DNA of 64,000 nucleotides from Treponema sp. (lineage in GTDB: Bacteria; Spirochaetota; Spirochaetia; Treponematales; Treponemataceae), in NCBI GenBank assembly GCA_024687165.1, contig JAILEY010000031.1, positions 1 through 64,000 of the forward strand. The letters run 5' to 3'. Below the pieces are notes generated by a model that was not told the DNA's origin, did not search any database, and saw nothing but the letters and a program-made list of their open reading frames with translations. Below, piece by piece: positions 26,473-34,664 of this stretch. The number at the start of each line of letters is the position of its first letter. Within the stretch, counting starts at the first letter, position 1. Position numbers and translations under genes: made by a program.

Positions 26473-27582
26473 TTGTTTAGAAAAATTCTTGCAGTTACGG
26501 CAGCATTTTTTGTTTCTCATAATTTGAGTGCACAGGTTCCTTCACTTTTGAAAGGAGTCTGGAAAAATTCTGCGCGGTATACAGTTTTTGATACGAATTA
26601 TTATTCTGAAAAAAACGGAGGTGCTGTTCCTCAATGTGCACTGCGCCTTTATTATCAACTTTATCTTGACCGTGTTGCAGAAAGTGCTGATTATTCTGAA
26701 AAAAATAAGAGGCCTGTAAATGCGGCAACTCAAAAAGATGAAGCAGAAGAAGTTTTAATTGAATTTATTCCGCTGACAGATGAAGCTCTTGAATCAGCAT
26801 CTGCTGAACAAAAATATAGTGCGGAAAATGTTCCTTCAGGGGCCTGGAATTTAAAGATAACTTATCCCGGGTACAAGGAGCCTTATTATATTCCTGTTGC
26901 CGTAATCGGTGACAAGCTTTATCTGAATTTTAAAATAAAGGCCGATGACAGCGATAAAATTCCGTACAGTACTCTTCTTGACGGAACTGTAATGCAGAGT
27001 GGAAATCTTATGGCGGGATTCTGGCAGGATTATGGTGCTGCAGAAAAAATCCCTGTAAGCAGACCTCGTACAAAAACAGAGCTTTTATCATATTATGTTA
27101 CGGATAATGCAGTTTATCACATCCGCTACTGGCAGACAGATATGGATTATGATGCTGAAACGCAGGCTGTATTTTCTGATGGAGAAGAAACTTTTTATGT
27201 TCCGAAGCATTTGAAGGTTTCTGAAAAAACTTATACTTGTGTTACGGGAAAGCGCACAAGAATCCGCAATATTGAAAAGAGTGCAAAAATCCCAGGAGAA
27301 TATTCTCATAATACTGTTCTCGTAAAAAAGTCAGTTGAAGAGCAGAACGGAAAAAATACTTCTTACACAGTTCGGATTGCAACAATCTGTGTGCTTGGAG
27401 AACCGTATCTTGTTTTGCAGAAAGATATGAGCATGGAGCAGATTCTTGAAGAAAGCAAAAAACTTCATGCACCTGCACCAAAACCTTTGTTCCCGCCACA
27501 TGGAATCCTTGATTTTGACTGGAGCATTGTTGAGCGCCCACCAAAGAACTGGAATAAACGAATGCTTGATTTAGGAAAATAA
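26473..27582 (+). CDS. Exported protein of unknown function
   Basis: A 369-residue protein starting with TTG nine bases after thiI. It has a signal peptide (MFRKILAVTAAFFVSHNLSAQ) with a likely cut after SAQ or before it. The body has many aromatic residues (LKGVWKNSARYTVFDTNYY, GNLMAGFWQDYGAAEK, VYHIRYWQTDMDYD) and looks like mixed beta sheet, without membrane helices or recognisable catalytic motifs. The sequence between about 55 and 130 (FIPLTDEALESASAEQKY) is polar. I do not recognise a family. It is followed by a repeat-rich gap and the convergent lipoprotein gene. Confidence 0.65.
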   Translation: MFRKILAVTAAFFVSHNLSAQVPSLLKGVWKNSARYTVFDTNYYSEKNGGAVPQCALRLYYQLYLDRVAESADYSEKNKRPVNAATQKDEAEEVLIEFIPLTDEALESASAEQKYSAENVPSGAWNLKITYPGYKEPYYIPVAVIGDKLYLNFKIKADDSDKIPYSTLLDGTVMQSGNLMAGFWQDYGAAEKIPVSRPRTKTELLSYYVTDNAVYHIRYWQTDMDYDAETQAVFSDGEETFYVPKHLKVSEKTYTCVTGKRTRIRNIEKSAKIPGEYSHNTVLVKKSVEEQNGKNTSYTVRIATICVLGEPYLVLQKDMSMEQILEESKKLHAPAPKPLFPPHGILDFDWSIVERPPKNWNKRMLDLGK

Positions 27583-27607
27583 TCTTAACTTCGAATTTCT
27601 CTAAAAT

Positions 27608-27646
27608 TAATAAAATTGGCTTCCAGTCGCGTTGAGCAGTCCAAAA
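27608..27646 (-). repeat. Dispersed 39-bp intergenic repeat, copy F (inverted)
   Basis: Reverse complement of the consensus: TAATAAAATTGGCTTCCAGT, then CGCGTTGAGCAGTCCAAAA. Read on the minus strand it is almost identical to copy A at 8768-8806. Confidence 0.85.
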
Positions 27647-27665
27647 TTCGAATTTGTATAGATAT

Positions 27666-27804
27666 AATAAAATTGGCGCGAGGGAATATTGAGCGGAACG
27701 AAAACATTCTGTTTGTTGCAGTCGCGAGAGCGACATTTTAAAAAGTTTTTTTACAACAAACAGCATGTATGTTATGAGCAAGATGACCGGGAGCCAATTT
27801 TATT
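27666..27804. repeat. 139-bp MITE-like element with nested inverted repeats (copy E)
   Basis: The ends AATAAAATTGGC and GCCAATTTTATT are perfect 12-base inverted repeats. Inside, CTGTTTGTTG (27709-27718) pairs with CAACAAACAG (27754-27763), and GTCGC-GAGA-GCGAC (27721-27734) forms a small hairpin. The ends match the 39-bp repeat family. No protein is encoded. It may be a non-autonomous mobile element or a structured transcript end between two converging genes. Confidence 0.7.
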
Positions 27805-27823
27805 TTTTTATATCAGCTTATAA

Positions 27824-28369
27824 TCAGCGTTTAATAAACTGAATGTAGTCAAGACTCATTCCTGTGTGACCAAGTCTTGTATCGCTGTTAGCCTGGATTG
27901 TAATGAGAATTGTTCTTGGCTCATCGATTGTAAAGTAAATTGGTGCGCGTGTTGTAAGTTCCCATGATCCTAAAGGAGGATTGCTCGGGTAAACACGGAA
28001 TGGTTCAGTATCAACGTATACGTAAAATGCACTGTGCTTTGAATCCATGGCTTTTTCGTTCAGAAGGCCGGCATAAGTACCTGCAGGAAATTTGATTTTA
28101 ACCTGAGCAGTTGCGGCTTCATTTAAAAGACGTGTTGCAAAAAGTCCGCTTGCATCCTTGTCATAAAGAACAAGGAAATTTTTCAAAAGCATATTCTCGC
28201 ATTCATATTTGATTCCGTTTCCTGTAAACTCAATTATCGGAAGTTCTGTTTGAAGTGCCGGTGGCTCCGGTGGAGTTTCAATGTGAATAAATTCTCCTTC
28301 TTTTGTTGTATGACATGATGTAAAAGCAAATGAAGCAACTAGCAATGCAAAAAAAGCAATTTTTTTCAT
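27824..28369 (-). CDS. Lipoprotein with a beta-sandwich domain, function unknown
   Basis: A 181-residue lipoprotein: the signal peptide MKKIAFFALLVASFAFTSC ends in the lipobox FTSC, so Cys19 is the lipidated residue. The mature protein is about 160 residues and beta-rich (KYECENMLLKNFLVLYDKD, AQVKIKFPAGTYAGLLNEK, ILITIQANSDTRLGHTGMS, DYIQFIK). The layout, ending in LDYIQF, recalls carbohydrate-binding-module jelly rolls, but sugar binding is not shown by the sequence. A GCCGATAA box lies upstream at 28400-28393 (minus strand). AGAGGA precedes the ATG. It is 31 bases from pcrA in the same direction. Confidence 0.75.
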   Translation of the reverse strand: MKKIAFFALLVASFAFTSCHTTKEGEFIHIETPPEPPALQTELPIIEFTGNGIKYECENMLLKNFLVLYDKDASGLFATRLLNEAATAQVKIKFPAGTYAGLLNEKAMDSKHSAFYVYVDTEPFRVYPSNPPLGSWELTTRAPIYFTIDEPRTILITIQANSDTRLGHTGMSLDYIQFIKR

Positions 28370-28392
28370 ATTCGTTTATTCCTCTGTCTAGA

Positions 28393-28400
28393 TTATCGGC
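28393..28400 (-). promoter_or_regulatory. Sigma-28-like -10 box before the lipoprotein gene
   Basis: GCCGATAA on the minus strand matches the flagellar sigma -10 exactly, 23 bases before the lipoprotein ATG and directly after the pcrA stop codon. No TAAA -35 is at the expected distance, so this may be chance. Confidence 0.25.
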
Positions 28401-30425
28401 TTAAATTTTTGGTACATGAGGCTTTGCAAAGTTTTTAAGCATATTCTGCAAAAGCTCGTGGGCCTGTTCCGCATTTACTTCTTTTGTCGGTTCATGATAT
28501 TCAACAAGTTCTCTTGGAATTTCATCAAGAAAACGGCTTGGTTCACATTCAACACTTGCATTCATTCTTCTTCTGTTGCGGCATGAAGAAATGCAAAGTC
28601 TTTCCTGAGCTCTTGTAACTGCTACATAAAAAAGACGCCTTTCTTCTTCAACTGCAGCATCTCCGCCTTCTTCAACGGCATGAGCGTGAGGCATAAGTCC
28701 TTCTTCTGCTCCTGCAATGAATACAACAGGAAATTCAAGTCCTTTACTTGCATGAACGGTCATGAGGTTTACTTTTCCCTGATCTTCATTATCATCCATA
28801 TCATCACGGCTCAAGAGTGTAATTCTGTTTAAATAAGCATATAAGCTTGTGTCGTCATAATTCGGATTGTTTTCCCATTGCTCCATACTTTTTATGAGGC
28901 TTTCAATATTCATATATTTAAATCTTGCGGCTTTTTCGCTTTTAGGATTTTCACCAATCAGATAATCAAAATAATTTATTTCTTCGACCATTGCATGAAC
29001 TTTTTTGCTTAAGCCTTTTCCGCTTAGCATTGATTTTGAGTTTTCAATTACGCTTGCAAAATTTTCAAGATCGGCTTTTGTTTTTTCATTGAACGGACAT
29101 TCTTCCGGGGGGCAGGTGAGAATCTGCTGAATTGCTTCCCACAATGATTCTTCCTGGACTTTTGCAACTTCACTTATTTTTTCAATTGCAGCTCTTCCGA
29201 TTCCGCGTCGTGGTGTGTTTATTATGCGCAGAAGGTTAATGTCATCATCATGATTTGCAATCACCCTGAGGTAGCTGATTATGTCTTTAATTTCTTTTCT
29301 TTCAAAAAAACTTGTTCCGCCGCTCATTGTGTAGGGAATGTTGTTTTCAAGGAAAGATTCTTCTATTGCACGGCTTTGAGTATTTGCCCTGATTAAAACG
29401 CCGAATTCATCGTAGCTTCGTTTTTCATCGGCACTGATTGAGAGAATCATTTCAGAAATGAAATTTGCTTCATCCGCTTCATTTTCCGGAGCATAAAGTT
29501 CAATCGGTTTGCCGCTGCCTTTTCCGCTCCAAAGTTCCTTGTCTTTACGGTTTGTATTGTGCTTGATGACACCGTTTGCTGCTGCAAGAATCGTTCCTGT
29601 TGATCTGTAATTCTGTTCAAGGCGGATTTCCTGCACTGGAAAATCATTTTCAAAATTTACAATATTCTGATAGTCTGCACCACGCCAGCTGTAAATGCTC
29701 TGGTCATCATCACCGACAACTGCAATATTTTTTTCTGAGAGAAGGTGCATGAACTCATACTGCTGATGGCTTGTATCCTGAAATTCATCTACCATAATAT
29801 ATTTGTAGCGGCTTTTGTACTGCTCAAGAACTTCTGGAACTTCCTTAAAAAGTTTTATCGGCAGGACTATAAGATCATCAAAATCAACTGAATTATAAAG
29901 CTTAAGCCCGGACTGATACTGCTCGTACAAAGCCCTGTAGATATCTGTTTCCTGACCCCAGCTTTTTCTTCCGGTTTTAATGTCGCTGAAGAGGGCACTT
30001 ACTTTATAAAGATCCATTGCTTCTGTATTCATGCCAAGCTCATGTGCTGATTCTTTGATGAGGGCTTTTTTGTCTGTTTCATCGTAAATGGAAAAATTAG
30101 GGCGGAATCCAAGCTTTTCAATTTCTGCGCGCAGAATTTTAACGCCAAAAGCATGGAAAGTGCTGACTGTAAGATTCTGAAGTTTTTTTCCGGTCAGAGC
30201 CTTTATGCGTTCTTCCATTTCCTTTGCGGCTTTATTTGTAAAAGTTAATGCGAGAATTGCGCTTTGAGGAATTCCATGCTCCAGCATATTTGCAATTCTA
30301 TATGTAATGACACGCGTTTTTCCTGAACCTGCGCCTGCAATAATCAGAATTGCGCCTTCAAGTGTAGTTACGGCCCGGTATTGTTCAGGATTAAGTTTGC
30401 TTTTAAGTTCATCTTCAAGTGACAT
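28401..30425 (-). CDS. pcrA: UvrD/PcrA-family ATP-dependent DNA helicase
   Basis: A superfamily 1A 3'-5' helicase for nucleotide excision repair and fork maintenance. The motifs are complete: Q motif LNPEQYRAV, Walker A IAGAGSGKTRV, TFTNKAAKEM, Walker B VDEFQDTSHQQ, VVGDDDQSIYSWRGA, LEQNYRSTGTIL, and VNLMTVHASKGLEFPVVF, then VAVTRAQERL. At 674 residues it is between Rep and PcrA in length. There is no ribosome-binding site before the ATG; a TTGTGA-17-TATACT promoter ends six bases upstream, so the transcript may be leaderless. It is divergent from the hexokinase gene. Confidence 0.95.
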   Translation of the reverse strand: MSLEDELKSKLNPEQYRAVTTLEGAILIIAGAGSGKTRVITYRIANMLEHGIPQSAILALTFTNKAAKEMEERIKALTGKKLQNLTVSTFHAFGVKILRAEIEKLGFRPNFSIYDETDKKALIKESAHELGMNTEAMDLYKVSALFSDIKTGRKSWGQETDIYRALYEQYQSGLKLYNSVDFDDLIVLPIKLFKEVPEVLEQYKSRYKYIMVDEFQDTSHQQYEFMHLLSEKNIAVVGDDDQSIYSWRGADYQNIVNFENDFPVQEIRLEQNYRSTGTILAAANGVIKHNTNRKDKELWSGKGSGKPIELYAPENEADEANFISEMILSISADEKRSYDEFGVLIRANTQSRAIEESFLENNIPYTMSGGTSFFERKEIKDIISYLRVIANHDDDINLLRIINTPRRGIGRAAIEKISEVAKVQEESLWEAIQQILTCPPEECPFNEKTKADLENFASVIENSKSMLSGKGLSKKVHAMVEEINYFDYLIGENPKSEKAARFKYMNIESLIKSMEQWENNPNYDDTSLYAYLNRITLLSRDDMDDNEDQGKVNLMTVHASKGLEFPVVFIAGAEEGLMPHAHAVEEGGDAAVEEERRLFYVAVTRAQERLCISSCRNRRRMNASVECEPSRFLDEIPRELVEYHEPTKEVNAEQAHELLQNMLKNFAKPHVPKI

Positions 30426-30431
30426 GCGGAG

Positions 30432-30460
30432 AGTATACTAAAATAATTGATAATTCACAA
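30432..30460 (-). promoter_or_regulatory. Candidate promoter of pcrA, adjacent to the start codon
   Basis: On the minus strand TTGTGA (30460-30455) and TATACT (30437-30432) are 17 bases apart. The -10 ends six bases before the ATG. Confidence 0.6.
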
Positions 30461-30472
30461 TTCAAGCTTTTA

Positions 30473-30501
30473 TTGTAAAAACTGATTCTTAATGATATAC
30501 T
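30473..30501 (+). promoter_or_regulatory. Candidate promoter of the hexokinase gene
   Basis: TTGTAA at 30473-30478 and TATACT at 30496-30501 with a 17-base spacer. The leader of about 30 bases contains GAGGT before the ATG, unlike the divergent pcrA promoter. Confidence 0.6.
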
Positions 30502-30537
30502 AAGTCGTATTTTTATTTAACTAAACCGAGGTAATTT

Positions 30538-31827
30538 ATGAATATTGCAGCAGCTGCTTTTTTGGAAAGACACAATTTTTCTGTGCACCAGGATATAAAC
30601 AGCATCGTGGATTCTATGCTCTATGATTTTGATATGGGGCTTAAGGGAAAGAAAATCGGGTCTGAAATGATCCGTACTTTTACAACACCACCTTCACAGG
30701 CAGCTGCCGGAAAATCTGTAATTGTAATTGATGCGGGCGGAACAAATTTCCGTTCATGCATTGTTTCTTTTGATGAAAAGGGAACTCCTTCAATCAGCGA
30801 TCTTGAAAAGACTTCAATGCCTGGTATTGACCGTGAACTTTCAAAAAAGGAATTTTTTGATCAGATTGCAAAAAATCTTGAACATCTTAAGGGTAAATCA
30901 GAAAATATCGGATTCTGTTTTTCATATCCTGTAACAATCCTTGAAGACGGAGACGGAGTATTAATCAACTTTACAAAGGAAGTTAAGGCTCCTGAAGTTG
31001 AAGGATGCACAATCGGAAAGGAACTTGCAGCTGCCCTTAAGGAACATGGCTGGAGCGGAAACCTCAATATTCGTCTTTTGAATGATACTGTTTCTGCACT
31101 TTTAGCAGGTGCTGCAGATGTTGATGAAGGAATGGAATATTCTTCATATATCGGCTTTATTCTTGGAACCGGAATGAACGGCGCATATATTCAGAGTGAA
31201 GATCCTTCTTATCCGGGGCTCAAAAAGCAGATTATCAACTGTGAATGCGGAAAATTTGACATGGTTGCAAGAAGTGACTTTGATTATTCATTTGATAAAA
31301 AATCAGACAAACCTGGTACTGGAATTATGGAAAAGCTTTGTTCCGGTGCATATCTTGGACCTGTTGCTTATGAAATGCTTGTTGCTGCAGGAAAGGAAAA
31401 ACTATTCTCTGATGCAGTTTCTGCAAAGTTTGCTTCAATCGACAAGGTAACAACAATCGATGTTTCAGCATATCTTGCTTCTCCTCATTCTGCAGAAAAT
31501 AAGCTTGGTGCAATAATCAGCGGTGCATCTGAAGAAGATCAGGATATTCTTTTCCAGCTTATGGATGCTCTTGTTGAACGCTGTGCACGTATGGCTGCTT
31601 CTATTCTTGCCGCATGTGCAATCAAGAGCGGGGAAGGAAGATCTGCAGCAAAGCCTGTATGTATGCTTTGTAACGGTTCAACTTTCTTTAAGCTCTACAA
31701 GGTTCAGGACCGCGTAAAGGGATATCTTGAAGATGTTCTTGTAAAGCAGCGCGGAATTTATTTTGATATTATCAGCCGCGACAACGACATTACTCTCGGT
31801 ACTGCAATCGGCGGACTTATCAGATAA
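30538..31827 (+). CDS. Hexokinase (eukaryote-like family)
   Basis: The enzyme phosphorylates glucose or other hexoses with ATP to start glycolysis. It follows the eukaryotic hexokinase pattern instead of the bacterial Glk or ROK pattern: phosphate-binding loop VIDAGGTNFRSCIVSF near residue 62, IGFCFSYP, LLNDTVSALLAGAAD, and GFILGTGMNGAYI, followed by INCECGKFD. Length is 429 residues, about the size of one eukaryotic hexokinase unit. Treponema species are known to carry such a hexokinase. It is a single-gene unit with its own promoter and a likely terminator at 31846. Confidence 0.92.
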   Translation: MNIAAAAFLERHNFSVHQDINSIVDSMLYDFDMGLKGKKIGSEMIRTFTTPPSQAAAGKSVIVIDAGGTNFRSCIVSFDEKGTPSISDLEKTSMPGIDRELSKKEFFDQIAKNLEHLKGKSENIGFCFSYPVTILEDGDGVLINFTKEVKAPEVEGCTIGKELAAALKEHGWSGNLNIRLLNDTVSALLAGAADVDEGMEYSSYIGFILGTGMNGAYIQSEDPSYPGLKKQIINCECGKFDMVARSDFDYSFDKKSDKPGTGIMEKLCSGAYLGPVAYEMLVAAGKEKLFSDAVSAKFASIDKVTTIDVSAYLASPHSAENKLGAIISGASEEDQDILFQLMDALVERCARMAASILAACAIKSGEGRSAAKPVCMLCNGSTFFKLYKVQDRVKGYLEDVLVKQRGIYFDIISRDNDITLGTAIGGLIR

Positions 31828-31845
31828 AAAAGATTTGTATGTTTG

Positions 31846-31884
31846 AAAGGAGTTTTGAAAGTTTGATTTTTGAAGCTCCTTTTT
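31846..31884 (+). terminator. Possible terminator of the hexokinase gene
   Basis: AAAGGAG pairs with CTCCTTT across a 23-base loop and is followed by a short T run. The loop is large, so the call is moderate. Confidence 0.5.
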
Positions 31885-31931
31885 ATGCAGCAATCATCAT
31901 GTGCGGAACATCCGTTACTTATTGCTAAATT

Positions 31932-31960
31932 TTGAACAGGATTGTTCCGACAATTATAAA
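31932..31960 (+). promoter_or_regulatory. Candidate promoter of the flbB-fliK-flgD-flgE operon
   Basis: TTGAAC (31932-31937) and TATAAA (31955-31960) are 17 bases apart. The dyad GAACA-GGAT-TGTTC (31934-31947) overlaps the -35 and the spacer and could be a repressor site. GGTGGGG precedes the flbB ATG. Confidence 0.65.
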
Positions 31961-31983
31961 AAGTTCATTTGGGTGGGGTTAAT

Positions 31984-32619
31984 ATGGCACGTGGAAAAGT
32001 CTTTGCAAAATCTCTTCTTTTGGTGATTCTCATTGTTATTCTCGTTCTTTTTGGAATTCTCTGGTTCGATGTAGGGCTCGGGCTCTATAATTCACGAGAT
32101 GCTTTTTCAAAAGTGTTCGGCTTTTTCGGGATAAAGGGTAGAACTTCACAGACAGAAACCGGAAAATCGCTTGTTGATGCAGATCTTGATAACGACAGAT
32201 ATGCAAAGCGCCTTGAAGCCCTTAATCTTCGTGCGGAAGAACTAAAAAAACTTGAGGATGATGTTGGTACCGCACAGAAAACAAATGTTCAGGTTGCCCA
32301 GGAACTTGAAGATAAAGAAAAAACTCTCATAGAAAGAGAAAAAACATTTAATAATCTTGTAAAAAAATACGATGATAGAAGTAAGAACATTGAAGCTATC
32401 GTTGCAAACCTGAATGGTATGCCGCCAAAGGATGCAGTTGGAATCATGGTAGAGATGGACGATCAGGATGTAATTGACGTTCTTCGAAAAGCCGATGAGA
32501 TTGCTGCTGCTAACGGAGAGTCTTCTACAGTTGCTTACTGGCTGTCGTTAATGCCAAAAGAACGCTCTGCAGAAATCAACCGTAAGATGGCAAACAAACC
32601 GCTTTCTATCGATCAATAG
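31984..32619 (+). CDS. flbB: FlbB-like flagellar collar protein with MgtE-like N domain
   Basis: First gene of the motility cluster. The protein has one N-terminal membrane segment (LLLVILIVILVLFGILWF), a long coiled coil (about 60-140; KRLEALNLRAEELKKLEDD) and a C-terminal domain with NLNGMPPKDAVGIMVEMDDQ, the pattern shared with MotE/FliG-like MgtE N domains. In Borrelia the gene at this place (flbB, BB0286) encodes the base of the periplasmic collar that holds the stators. ATG at 31984 is preferred over TTG at 31969 because GGTGGGG then sits at the right distance. Length 211 residues. Confidence 0.8.
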   Translation: MARGKVFAKSLLLVILIVILVLFGILWFDVGLGLYNSRDAFSKVFGFFGIKGRTSQTETGKSLVDADLDNDRYAKRLEALNLRAEELKKLEDDVGTAQKTNVQVAQELEDKEKTLIEREKTFNNLVKKYDDRSKNIEAIVANLNGMPPKDAVGIMVEMDDQDVIDVLRKADEIAAANGESSTVAYWLSLMPKERSAEINRKMANKPLSIDQ

Positions 32620-32670
32620 GAAAGTTCACAGGCTGCAGTTGCTTCCATGTTTTTGAATATGGAGGATTAG

Positions 32671-34140
32671 ATGCAGTCTTTGAACGTACAGATTCTTACA
32701 CAAAAAAACGAAGGTCCAAAAGTACAGGGCGTAAAGACAGAAAAAAACAGCCCGGATTCAACTTTCAAAAATCTTGTTGAATCAATGTCAAAAAAGGACA
32801 CAGCACGATTAACAAAAGCTTCTTCCTCAAAAAAAGAAATCAAAGTAAAAGCAGAAAATCCTGCAGAAAATGACCAGATCGCAGAAAACTCAAAGAGTGT
32901 AGAAAAGGGGCAGGAAAAATCTTCTGCACGCGAAAGAATTTCAAAAAAATCTGAAAAAAACGTAAAGACAGAAAATAAAGTTGAAGTTGAAGAAAAGACT
33001 GAAACTCAGGTTGAAGAAACTGTTGCAAAAGAAAATGTTTCTCCTGAAGTAAACTCTCAATATGGAAAAATTGCTTCATTGATGAATTCAGATTCAAACA
33101 GTCAGCGTGTGGAACTTTCATCAGATAATGCTGAATCTGCTGAAATCAAAGTTGATGTGAGTGCAGAGGAAGTTTCATTCCTTAAGTCTTCAGCGGTAAA
33201 AACAGACGATACAGATTTTATCATTGAAAATGTTGAAGAATATAATTCTGATGAGCTTAAATCATCTGCAGTAAAAAATGCACAGATTCTTTCTGTTGAA
33301 GATCCTGACAGATTCCTTAAGCAGGCTGAAATGGCCGGTGAAAATGAACTTGCATCTGCAGTTGCTCAGGAAAATCTTGATTTGACATTCAGCCGTACAG
33401 ACAGAAATGAAGAAAAGAATGATTATTTTGATATTGAAATCGTAAATAAAGACGGAACAACAACTCAGTCTAAATCACTCTTTGAAAATCTTTTTACTGT
33501 TACGGACAACCGCAGTGTAGAGCAGAAAATTGCTGATTTTAAAAATGCTGCAGTAGAGACAAATACAGAAAGCTCAGAAAATAATCTTGAACTTACGATG
33601 AGTTTAAATGCAAATGCAATGCAGAACATTAAGGCTGAAAATAACCAGAGTGCAGGTGCAACAGGTTCAACATTCCAGCAGATGCTCTCTCAGCAGATTC
33701 AGACTTCTGCTCCTGATTTTGTAAAGGCGGGCAGTATCGTTCTTCGTGATAATAATCAGGGTTCAATCAACATGATTCTTAAACCGGAATCTTTAGGAAA
33801 TGTTAAGGTTGCATTGCAGATTTCCGATAATGTAGTTACAGGCAATATTACTGTTCACAGTAAAGAAGCTTTTGAAGCCTTTAAGCAGAATATGGACAAT
33901 TTGAGGCAGGCTTTTCAGGACAGCGGATTTGAAAATGCTCAGCTCAACTTGAATCTTGCAGATGGTTCAACTGGCAATGCTTTTGCACAGAATGAACATC
34001 AGACTGGCAGTGAAAAGTTCTTTTCAAATAAAGTTTACGGTAATTATGCTGTATCCGCTTCAGAAGCTGATTCAGACGAAGAGAATATTACTTCAGTTTT
34101 TGAATCAGCAGCCGATAAAAAAGTCAGCATCGTGGCTTAA
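32671..34140 (+). CDS. fliK: Flagellar hook-length control protein FliK
   Basis: FliK measures hook length and switches export from hook to filament proteins through FlhB. The C-terminal domain (about 340-430) is the conserved part: SINMILKPESLGNVKVALQI, GNITVHSKEAFEAFKQNMDN and LRQAFQDSGFENAQLNLN. The first 330 residues are Lys/Glu/Ser-rich, without order, as in other FliK rulers. Length 489. It lies between flbB and flgD, where Borrelia has the gene called flbC. Confidence 0.88.
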   Translation: MQSLNVQILTQKNEGPKVQGVKTEKNSPDSTFKNLVESMSKKDTARLTKASSSKKEIKVKAENPAENDQIAENSKSVEKGQEKSSARERISKKSEKNVKTENKVEVEEKTETQVEETVAKENVSPEVNSQYGKIASLMNSDSNSQRVELSSDNAESAEIKVDVSAEEVSFLKSSAVKTDDTDFIIENVEEYNSDELKSSAVKNAQILSVEDPDRFLKQAEMAGENELASAVAQENLDLTFSRTDRNEEKNDYFDIEIVNKDGTTTQSKSLFENLFTVTDNRSVEQKIADFKNAAVETNTESSENNLELTMSLNANAMQNIKAENNQSAGATGSTFQQMLSQQIQTSAPDFVKAGSIVLRDNNQGSINMILKPESLGNVKVALQISDNVVTGNITVHSKEAFEAFKQNMDNLRQAFQDSGFENAQLNLNLADGSTGNAFAQNEHQTGSEKFFSNKVYGNYAVSASEADSDEENITSVFESAADKKVSIVA

Positions 34141-34163
34141 CTTGAATATACGAGAGGTAAAAA

Positions 34164-34613
34164 ATGGAAGACATTAAGTTAAATACTACAATGAATCCAC
34201 AGGAAATGGCACAACTCAAGATGCAGGTTGATACTTTCAACAAGTCTCTTGTTGTAGAAGGCCGTAAACCGTCTCAGGAACTCGGTAAGGATGACTTTCT
34301 TAAGCTTTTGATTACTCAGCTTTCGCATCAGGATCCTACAAAGCCTACTGACAATACTCAGATGATTGCACAGATGGCTCAGTTCAGTTCCCTTGAACAG
34401 ATGACAAACATGAATCAGGAATTCGGCAAGCTTAACCAGATGCTCAATTCTTCAAGTGCAATTAATACAATCGGAAAAACTGTACAGGTTGCAATCGGTG
34501 ATACTACAGCTACGGGTGTTGTTGAAGCAGTATCTTGCGGACCAAATCCACAGGTTAAAATCGGCAACATGTTCTACGATATGAAACAAATCTCCGCAGT
34601 TTACGGAGAATAG
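34164..34613 (+). CDS. flgD: Flagellar hook assembly scaffold FlgD
   Basis: FlgD caps the growing hook and is needed for FlgE polymerisation. The N-terminal signature is complete: [20 protein letters not shown], then [20 protein letters not shown]. The C-terminal Ig-like part is short ([20 protein letters not shown]), so at 149 residues it is a minimal FlgD, as in other spirochaetes. It lies directly before flgE. Confidence 0.95.
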   Translation: MEDIKLNTTMNPQEMAQLKMQVDTFNKSLVVEGRKPSQELGKDDFLKLLITQLSHQDPTKPTDNTQMIAQMAQFSSLEQMTNMNQEFGKLNQMLNSSSAINTIGKTVQVAIGDTTATGVVEAVSCGPNPQVKIGNMFYDMKQISAVYGE

Positions 34614-34664
34614 GCTCAAGTTGGGGAGCTTATATATTTTATAAAATCATAAGAGGGTAAAATT

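Noticed and set aside
27242-27781. A 179-codon minus-strand open frame over the intergenic elements
   Set aside because: It runs through the inverted-repeat element and into the exported protein gene on the other strand; composition and lack of a start signal argue against it.
34108-34130. Sigma-28 -10 box (GCCGATAA) before flgD
   Set aside because: It lies inside the fliK coding sequence with no TAAA at the right distance; the same octamer also occurs inside fliR and flhF, so chance is likely.
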